Assembly: GCA_030590185.1 (NCBI GenBank)
Contig: JAUUZB010000032.1
Span: 1 to 11,973 of the forward strand
Source of the DNA: Deltaproteobacteria bacterium
GTDB taxonomy: Bacteria; Myxococcota; XYA12-FULL-58-9; JAUUZB01
Direction of reading: 5' to 3'
DNA: 11,973 bases
Positions 6,675 through 11,973 of this stretch are shown here, piece by piece. A program made the translations under genes and the position numbers. Positions within the stretch are counted from its first letter, which is position 1, and each line of letters begins with the position of its first letter. Below the pieces are notes generated by a model. The model was not told where the DNA came from and searched no databases. It saw only the letters and a list, made by a program, of their open reading frames with translations.

Positions 6675-8245
6675 GGGGCGTCCCCTCCCTGTTTGCCGAG
6701 CTGGTGCTGGGTGATGGAGGCGGCGAGCTTGCCGGAGGCGAGGGCGCTGCTATAGCCGTGGCCACGGGCCGCGAAGCCGCCACAGAACTCGAGGCCCTGG
6801 ATGTGTCGCTCTTGCTGGAGGGACATCAGGCGCGGGATCAACGAGTCCCAGGGCTCCGGCTCGTAGCCATACACGGCTCCCTTGTAGGCGCCCGTGTAGC
6901 GAGCCATGGTTTGCGGCGTCGCCACGGCTACCTCCTCGACGTGCGCCCGCAATGACGTCCCGGTGGCCTCCTCAAACTGGGCGACCATGGCGGCGGCGAT
7001 CCGATCCTTGGTCGCGAAGTAATCGCGGGGCGAAACGCCAGCCCAAACGTTGGGCTGGTAGAGGGTGGTGAGCGAGAGGATGGTCGTGCCCGGGGGGGAG
7101 CAGTCCGGCACCGCGGCGTTGAGGCAGACGGCGGCGGACCCGGAGGTGAGGTCGAGGGCGCCAAAGGTGTCGTAGACCCGCCGGCTGTCGAGGTCGCCGG
7201 CTACGAAATAGCTGTAGCTGTCCAGGCCGAGCTCCTCCGGGGAGGCGGCAAGGCCGAGGTAGACCACGAAGCAGCTGGTGCCCATGATCCGGCCGTTGCA
7301 TTCCTTGTGGGCGGTGGCCGGCACCTCCTGGCGGGGATGGATGAGCCGGTTGTAGACCAGCGTCGGTGAGGCGTTGGAGATCACGCTGCGGGTGGCGATG
7401 CGATCACCCTGTTGGGTCTCGACCGCGGTGATCTGTCCAGACTCGACCAGGATGCGCTCGACCCGGGTGTTGAAGGCGATCTCGCCCCCCGCCTCCCTGA
7501 TGCAACGGGCCAGACCCGTCGACATCTCGTGGGAGCGACACCGAGGGACGTAGCCACCGGTCGTGACGTACTGGTGCACCATGGCGGCGAACAGAGTGAA
7601 ATCGATGCGGTCGATCGGCAGGCCGAGGTAGGGCCAGTAACCGTGAATGATGTCCTGGGCGCGTTTCGGCACCCCGAGGGCGTCCGCCACCTCCTGCACC
7701 GTGTAGGAGGCCACCTTGAGGAAGTTGGCGTGCTCGGTAATCAGGCGCAACGGGCTGGGCTTGCCCTTGGCTCTGCCGAGATAGAGGAAGGCGTCCATCA
7801 CCTCCCCGAAGAGGTCGAAGTAGCGCTTGACCGCGCGGCGGCTACCGGGGACGGCCTCGACCACGGCGTCGATGAAGGCGCTCTTGCCAAAGGGGAGGCT
7901 GACATCGAATCGGTCGCCGTCGGCGATCGAGATGATCCGATAGGCCTCCGGCACCCGCACCCAGTCAATGTCGATACCGAGCTCCTCAACAAAGGTGTAG
8001 CCAAGGGTGCCTTTCTGGCTGGGGGTGCCGAGGTCTGGGATTTCGTGGAGCGCCACCTCGAACTCGAACCGACCGCGCACGAAGCTGGAGGCAAAGCCGC
8101 CCGGGACGTTGTGCTGCTCGAGGAGTAGAACCTGGACGCCCCGCTTGGCGAGGCGGGCGGCCGCCATCAGGCCACCGTTACCCGCGCCCACCACGACGCA
8201 GTCGTAGGAGGAACGGAAGCGGCGATTCATCGGGGCTTCAGTCAT
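6671..8245 (-). CDS. CrtI/RetSat-type FAD-dependent oxidoreductase (phytoene desaturase-like)
   Basis: This 524-residue protein belongs to the phytoene desaturase, carotene isomerase and retinol saturase group of flavoproteins, which add, remove or move C=C bonds in hydrophobic substrates. The N-terminal dinucleotide fold is clear: VVVGAGNGGLMAAARLAKRG from residue 17, with the ribose-binding acid in LLLEQHN (Glu43), then the family motif PGGFASSF at 48-55. The FAD-contacting C-terminus is GLEFCGGFAARGHGYSSA at about 484-501. The length is usual for the family. ATG 8245 is used here; ATG 8230 (MNRRF) is an alternative, and neither has a strong ribosome site. No phytoene synthase or prenyl transferase is nearby, so carotenoid synthesis is not supported. 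Coupling to an NAD(P)H/[2Fe-2S] reductase suggests it may work as a C=C reductase. The substrate is unknown. Confidence 0.9.
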   Translation of the reverse strand: MTEAPMNRRFRSSYDCVVVGAGNGGLMAAARLAKRGVQVLLLEQHNVPGGFASSFVRGRFEFEVALHEIPDLGTPSQKGTLGYTFVEELGIDIDWVRVPEAYRIISIADGDRFDVSLPFGKSAFIDAVVEAVPGSRRAVKRYFDLFGEVMDAFLYLGRAKGKPSPLRLITEHANFLKVASYTVQEVADALGVPKRAQDIIHGYWPYLGLPIDRIDFTLFAAMVHQYVTTGGYVPRCRSHEMSTGLARCIREAGGEIAFNTRVERILVESGQITAVETQQGDRIATRSVISNASPTLVYNRLIHPRQEVPATAHKECNGRIMGTSCFVVYLGLAASPEELGLDSYSYFVAGDLDSRRVYDTFGALDLTSGSAAVCLNAAVPDCSPPGTTILSLTTLYQPNVWAGVSPRDYFATKDRIAAAMVAQFEEATGTSLRAHVEEVAVATPQTMARYTGAYKGAVYGYEPEPWDSLIPRLMSLQQERHIQGLEFCGGFAARGHGYSSALASGKLAASITQHQLGKQGGDAP

Positions 8246-8306
8246 GGGTGTGACTCGGCGCGATCCCTATAGGCGACGGGCGAGTGCTTGTCGACGCCCG
8301 CCTGGG

Positions 8307-9662
8307 TCAATGGATGATCCGTTGCTCGAGCTCGGCGCGGAAGTCGGCATAATCCCCGGGTTCCGGCGTGATGATGATGAAGCGCGTCTTGCCCTGGATC
8401 GGGTTGTGACCCCGCGGTAACACCCCTAGCCGGTTGGCGACGATGGAGTCCGGGTCGGCGTAATCCCCGAGCCGCTCGACGATCCGGTCGTAGGTCATCC
8501 CTGGCTCTTTGAAGTCGAACCACGGGCTGTTGGTGACCCCGGCGCTCTGGCCGGTGGCCTCCTCGACCCACAGCTTGACCATGGCGGCGCCGGTATTGGA
8601 GGAGGGTCGCAATCCGGGGTCGAAGGTAACGATGGTGCCGTCCGACTGTTCGAAGTAGTCGCACATCACGAAGCCGAAGGCGCGCGGACAGTGTTGGTGG
8701 ACCTTTTCGACGAGATCCAGGATGGCGGGGGCCACCGGCTCGGTGCGCTCGGGGGTCACCACGTGGTTTAGGCTGCCGGCGTACTTGCGACCGGTCGGAT
8801 CGACGAGCTGATCCGACAAGGCGACCACCGGGATGCGGTCGTGCTCCTCCGGGCGGAGGAAGATCTGGAAGCTCCTGTTCTGGCCCACGATCTCTGGCTG
8901 GATCACGACGATGGGATTGAGACCATACCGCTCGGTTCGTTTCCGAATCCCGCGCAGCTCGGTCATGAACTCCTCGACGCTCTCGCTCGGGAAGACGCCC
9001 TCGCCCGCGTTCTCGGTGTTGCAGGTCTTGAGATAGACCTTGCGGCCAGGCCGGGCAGCCGCGCGGTAGTCGGCCTCGCCGACTTCGAACATGTCCTTGT
9101 GGACCTCCTCGGCGGCGAAGCTCGAGAGCTGGCGGACGGTCTCCTTGGAATTCATGAAGATCATGTCGTGCTGGCTGTTGATCGTGACGTCGTCGGCACC
9201 GTCCCCGAGATCGTCGATGGAGTAGAGCCGTCGATGGGAACGCCGCAGCTCAGCGAGCATGGCAGCTTCACCGTCGTGGAAGATCACCTCGCCCAGAAAG
9301 CCGATGCGTTGGAGGTAGGCCACCAGGGTTCGATCGGTGCCCTCCGGCAGGAAGACCCGGTTGCGCCCCGGGGCGCACATGTAGGCCGCGGCGGTCGGCA
9401 TGATCAGGTTCAGTCCCGGGCCGAGCAGGGCGCCGTAGTCCTGGCGGAAGGCGCTGCGCGGATCCGACTCGTCGGAGGTCTGATTGAAAAGGAGATTGAT
9501 GTCACAGTCGGCCAGGGACTCGCAGATGGCGGAGTAAGAGGCGCGCACCAGTGCCTCGAAACGGTGGCCGTCGGGGAAGAGCGCCTCGCGGTCCCCACGC
9601 GCCTGGGCCGCGCCCGCGACCTGAGCGACCTGGCTCTGTCCCCGCTGCTCCGTCGTCGTCAT
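8307..9662 (-). CDS. ATP-grasp ligase-like enzyme, possibly of the PGM1-like peptide ligase type
   Basis: This 451-residue protein has the order of an ATP-grasp carboxylate-amine ligase. Residues about 30-165 look like a pre-ATP-grasp Rossmann domain (DINLLFNQTSDESDP, AYLQRIGFLGEVIF). Next come a lysine and glycine loop typical of ATP binding (VYLKTCNTENAGEGVF at 209-224), the strand VVIQPEIVGQNRSFQIF at 252-268, and a metal-binding C-terminal part (FVMCDYFEQ at 331-339; FDPGLRPSSNTG at 347-358, comparable to the usual E-X-N-P-R). A short C-terminal domain (about 390-451) follows. Such enzymes activate a carboxylate as acyl phosphate and join it to an amine. The pre-ATP-grasp start and C-terminal domain recall pheganomycin ligase PGM1, a tentative match from memory. 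The gene is first in the - strand operon, 61 bases before the flavoenzyme, and divergent from an amino acid permease, which fits an amino-acid-like substrate. Confidence 0.8.
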   Translation of the reverse strand: MTTTEQRGQSQVAQVAGAAQARGDREALFPDGHRFEALVRASYSAICESLADCDINLLFNQTSDESDPRSAFRQDYGALLGPGLNLIMPTAAAYMCAPGRNRVFLPEGTDRTLVAYLQRIGFLGEVIFHDGEAAMLAELRRSHRRLYSIDDLGDGADDVTINSQHDMIFMNSKETVRQLSSFAAEEVHKDMFEVGEADYRAAARPGRKVYLKTCNTENAGEGVFPSESVEEFMTELRGIRKRTERYGLNPIVVIQPEIVGQNRSFQIFLRPEEHDRIPVVALSDQLVDPTGRKYAGSLNHVVTPERTEPVAPAILDLVEKVHQHCPRAFGFVMCDYFEQSDGTIVTFDPGLRPSSNTGAAMVKLWVEEATGQSAGVTNSPWFDFKEPGMTYDRIVERLGDYADPDSIVANRLGVLPRGHNPIQGKTRFIIITPEPGDYADFRAELEQRIIH

Positions 9663-9719
9663 TCGAGACCTCCACCTTCGGCTGTCGTTGTCTGGATTGA
9701 TCTATTACATTGCCCCGGC
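9663..9719. promoter_or_regulatory. Divergent intergenic region between ATP-grasp gene and permease
   Basis: These 57 bases separate two head-to-head starts, so they should hold both promoters unless one lies inside a coding region. The middle (9694-9712, GGATTGATCTATTACATTG) is the only AT-rich patch and is the natural place for a -10 element. TATTAC (+ strand) and its complement GTAATA are candidates, but I see no convincing -35 partner at normal spacing. No clear operator palindrome is visible. Confidence 0.4.
9668..9673 (-). promoter_or_regulatory. Strong ribosome binding site of the ATP-grasp gene
   Basis: On the - strand GGAGGT lies 5 bases before ATG 9662. It is a near-ideal Shine-Dalgarno sequence that fixes the start of the operon's first gene and suggests efficient translation. 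Confidence 0.75.
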
Positions 9720-11069
9720 GTGAGCGAGCCGAACCACACCCTGTCGCGTCAGCTGCGTCTCTGGGACGCGACGGCGATCTACGTCGGCATCATCCTCGGC
9801 TCCGGGATCTTCTTTGCCCCGAGTCAGGTGGCCGCCGCCGCCCCGTCGTTGGCGGGAGGACTCGCGCTCTGGGTCTTCGGTGGCGCTATCGCTGCGTGTG
9901 GTGCGTTTTGCTACGCCGAGTCCGGCGCTCGGCTACCACGGGACGGTGGGTTCTTCGTCTTCTACCGCGAGGCCTACGGCGATGGACTCGCCTTCATCGC
10001 GGGGTGGGTTGCGCTGCTCGTTACCTATCCTTCCTCCATGGCGGTCATCGCCTTGATCCTCGGCCGCTATCTGACCGAGGCGGTCGGGCTCGGCGGTCAC
10101 ACGGAGCTGGCGAGTGTTGGGGCCGCGGCGGCGCTACTCCTGGCCGGTCTACTCAATCTTGCCGGGATCAAGACCAGCGCCTGGTCCCAGCGCCTGCTGA
10201 CCGCGATTAAGGTCGGTATGATTGTCCTGCTTTGTGCGGCCGCGCTGTTGGTCGGTGGCGGTGATGGCGTCGGAGCCGCGGGTCCGGTGGCGGCTGCGAG
10301 TCCGGAGACCGGAGTGGACTTCAGGCTCTGGCTGATGGCCCTGGTCGGCGTGCTGTGGACCTACAGCGGTTGGTCCGATGTAACCCTGGTGAGTGGGGAG
10401 CTGCGGGACCCGGCCCGGAACCTGGGGCGTACGGTGTTCATCGGCACTGCGGTGTTGGTCGCGCTCTACGCGTTGGTGCAGGTGGCGGTCAGCGTTCTCC
10501 TGCCCGCTGGCGAGGCGGCCACTTCGCAGCAGGTGCTCTCGGATGCGATCGGTGCGGCCTTTGGAACCGACGCCGGGCGGCTGGTGGCGGTGTTGGTGGT
10601 GATCAGCACCTTCGGTGCAATCAACGGCAACGTCCTGGTCGTCTCACGTCTGGGCTACGCCATGGCGCGCGGCGGGATGGCCCCCGCTTTTCTCGCTCGG
10701 GTCCACGGCCGGTTCGGGACGCCGGTGCTGGCGATCGCTACGATCCTGTTGGCCACCCTCTGCTATGTCGCCTCCAACGATTTCCGCAGCCTGCTCGGTT
10801 TTTTCACCTTCAGTGTGTGGATCTTCTATGCCCTGGCCGCGGTTGGCGTCTTGATCCTGCGCCACCGCCGGGTGGGTGAACCCCTGAGCTGGCGGGCGCC
10901 CCTGGGCATACTTCCGCCACTGGTCGTGATGATGACCGCGCTCTTTACGACCGTCAGTCTCCTGATCGACCCAGGGCAACGCCGGTTGGCCCTGGCTGGA
11001 GCTGGCCTGCTCCTGGCGGCCTTGCCCGCCTATCTGCTCTGGCGTCGCTTCGGGCGGGGATCGGGCTGA
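9720..11069 (+). CDS. APC-superfamily amino acid permease
   Basis: This 449-residue inner-membrane transporter has about 12 hydrophobic helices. The first carries IILGSGIFFAP near 24-34, the unwound-helix G-S-G substrate site of amino acid/polyamine/organocation permeases. The sixth helix region has YSGWSDVTLVSGELRDPARN, matching the conserved site before the DP-RN turn in LAT-like members. The frame stays open for nearly 900 bases upstream, but only GTG 9720 gives a normal APC N-terminus. The codons upstream of it lie antisense to the ATP-grasp gene and do not look like a transporter. No Shine-Dalgarno sequence precedes the GTG, so initiation may be leaderless or weak. Likely substrates are neutral amino acids or related amines, but sequence alone does not decide this. 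Divergence from the ligase gene hints that it may supply or export that enzyme's substrate or product. Confidence 0.9.
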   Translation: MSEPNHTLSRQLRLWDATAIYVGIILGSGIFFAPSQVAAAAPSLAGGLALWVFGGAIAACGAFCYAESGARLPRDGGFFVFYREAYGDGLAFIAGWVALLVTYPSSMAVIALILGRYLTEAVGLGGHTELASVGAAAALLLAGLLNLAGIKTSAWSQRLLTAIKVGMIVLLCAAALLVGGGDGVGAAGPVAAASPETGVDFRLWLMALVGVLWTYSGWSDVTLVSGELRDPARNLGRTVFIGTAVLVALYALVQVAVSVLLPAGEAATSQQVLSDAIGAAFGTDAGRLVAVLVVISTFGAINGNVLVVSRLGYAMARGGMAPAFLARVHGRFGTPVLAIATILLATLCYVASNDFRSLLGFFTFSVWIFYALAAVGVLILRHRRVGEPLSWRAPLGILPPLVVMMTALFTTVSLLIDPGQRRLALAGAGLLLAALPAYLLWRRFGRGSG

Positions 11070-11076
11070 TGAGCCT

Positions 11077-11973
11077 TCACTCGATGACCGTCCCGAGGCC
11101 GAGCATGTAGGTCTCCTGCCACTCGTCGGCCGGGAAGTCGTAGAGCCAGGTCGCATAGATGTCAAAGTAGAGGTAGTCGGTCAGGTAGAACTGTAGCAAC
11201 GGCAGGTGACGGATGCTGCGCCAGTAGGGCGAGCCGAAGGTGATCGCAAAATCGAAGCGCGGGCTCTGGGCTGAGATCACCCGTGGCGCCACGCCCTCGG
11301 CGAGCCAGTTGCCGTGGCCCCCAGCCGAGAGGTTGATGGTCACCATGTCCAACGGCGCCGGCAGGGTTTGGGAGTAGCCGAGGTAGAGATTCTGGCGCCA
11401 GGTGTTGGGCGCCACGCGCCCCTCCTCACTCGGGGAGATGCGTGCCACCGAGGTGGCGCTGGTCGAGAAGTTGAGGCTGATGGTCTCGGTGAGCCAGACC
11501 CGCACGTCGAGGCCGGCGCCGATGAAGGCGGAGAGCCAGAGGTCCGGCAGGTGGAAGCCGTCGTAGATGTGGAAGTCTTCCTCGCCGAAGGCGATCCCCC
11601 AGTTGTACATACCGGCCCAGGGGATCCACTCGACACCGCCCGCATCGCCGAATTGGTAGGAGAGGGCGGGCAGAATCGGCCACTGCAGGCGGTCGGTGAT
11701 GGCGACCACAGCCACCAGCTCGCCGGTCCAGCCAGCGAGGTTGAAGCGGCCGACGCCGGTGGATAAATCGCCGAACATCCTGCCCAGGGAGGCGCCCAGG
11801 ACGACCGTGCCCCGGGGGAGGGCGCTGCGGGCCACGACCGGTACTGCGCCGGCGCCACTCGGCGCCCGCTGCCCGATCAGCTCTAGGCAGACTTCCGGCA
11901 GAGTGGTGACCTTGCCAGCCATCACCAATGCCTCGAGTGGATCGACGAAGCCCTCGCGGTGGACCAGGTGCGT
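11077..11973 (-). CDS. Beta-barrel-like envelope protein, unknown function (5' end outside window)
   Basis: The reading frame is open from the window edge to a TGA at 11077-11079, giving at least 298 residues. A TTG at 11928 and the ATG two codons further on are possible starts, but the frame continues upstream with plausible protein (HREGFVDPLEAL), so I treat the gene as truncated. From about 90 residues in, the protein shows strand-like, aromatic-rich segments separated by turns: LAGWTGELVAVVAITDRL, AGLDVRVWLTETISLNF, TWRQNLYLGYSQTLP, QFYLTDYLYFDIYATWLYDF. This suits an outer-membrane barrel or another all-beta envelope protein. It ends GLGTVIE, without the usual terminal aromatic residue. 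I do not recognise a family. It converges on the permease with a 7-base gap, so the two are separate transcription units. Confidence 0.75.
   Translation of the reverse strand, partial: THLVHREGFVDPLEALVMAGKVTTLPEVCLELIGQRAPSGAGAVPVVARSALPRGTVVLGASLGRMFGDLSTGVGRFNLAGWTGELVAVVAITDRLQWPILPALSYQFGDAGGVEWIPWAGMYNWGIAFGEEDFHIYDGFHLPDLWLSAFIGAGLDVRVWLTETISLNFSTSATSVARISPSEEGRVAPNTWRQNLYLGYSQTLPAPLDMVTINLSAGGHGNWLAEGVAPRVISAQSPRFDFAITFGSPYWRSIRHLPLLQFYLTDYLYFDIYATWLYDFPADEWQETYMLGLGTVIE

Noticed and set aside
7412..8128. 238-codon open frame on the + strand
   Set aside because: It is antisense to the CrtI-like gene, which has clear family motifs over the same bases. Its translation is a low-complexity Gly/Asp/Val/Glu shadow.
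6671..8245. Carotenoid biosynthesis cluster
   Set aside because: Only a CrtI-family flavoprotein is present. No phytoene synthase, GGPP synthase, cyclase or hydroxylase gene occurs in the window, and CrtI relatives act on many other substrates.
8841..9719. In-frame upstream extension of the permease (about 293 extra residues)
   Set aside because: It lies antisense to the ATP-grasp gene, has no transporter-like or domain-like sequence, and arises because high GC keeps frames open. The APC N-terminus begins naturally at GTG 9720.

Overview
The window is dense, GC-rich bacterial DNA with very short gaps between genes. Sec-type signal peptides and at least one, probably two, outer-membrane beta-barrel-like proteins point to a Gram-negative host. 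High GC, GTG starts and a TlpA/porin pair would suit a myxococcote or other 'deltaproteobacterial' lineage, but no phylogenetic marker is present, so this is only an inference. I see no tRNA, rRNA, CRISPR array, insertion sequence, phage gene or integration scar.

Left block (1-2254, + strand): the 3' end of an unrecognised gene overlaps a TlpA-like periplasmic thiol-disulfide oxidoreductase by 4 bases. This is followed by a predicted outer-membrane barrel resembling the DUF6029 group. The barrel's only two cysteines form a CX4C pair close to its C-terminus, which makes it a plausible partner or substrate of the oxidoreductase.

Central block (9662 down to 2277, - strand): five co-oriented genes form a likely operon. 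In transcription order they are an ATP-grasp ligase-like enzyme, a CrtI/RetSat-type FAD oxidoreductase, an FAD/NAD(P)H/[2Fe-2S] electron-transfer reductase coupled to it by an ATGA overlap, a large exported single-span membrane protein (helical domain, two FN3-like domains, a tryptophan-rich helical region), and a small two-span membrane protein with a cytoplasmic helical tail. The first three look like a small metabolic or biosynthetic module: one ligation and one C=C redox step with a dedicated electron supply. The last two look like a membrane complex. I do not recognise the five-gene combination as a described system, and it is the best candidate here for something new.

Right block: an APC-superfamily amino acid permease (9720-11069, + strand) is divergent from the ATP-grasp gene across only 57 bases, so the two could share control. 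It converges, with a 7-base gap, on a barrel-like gene (11077 to the window edge, - strand) that is cut off at its 5' end.

Coding density is so high that no stretch over 300 bases lacks a gene. Many long open frames lie antisense to the real genes, as expected at this GC content, and were rejected.
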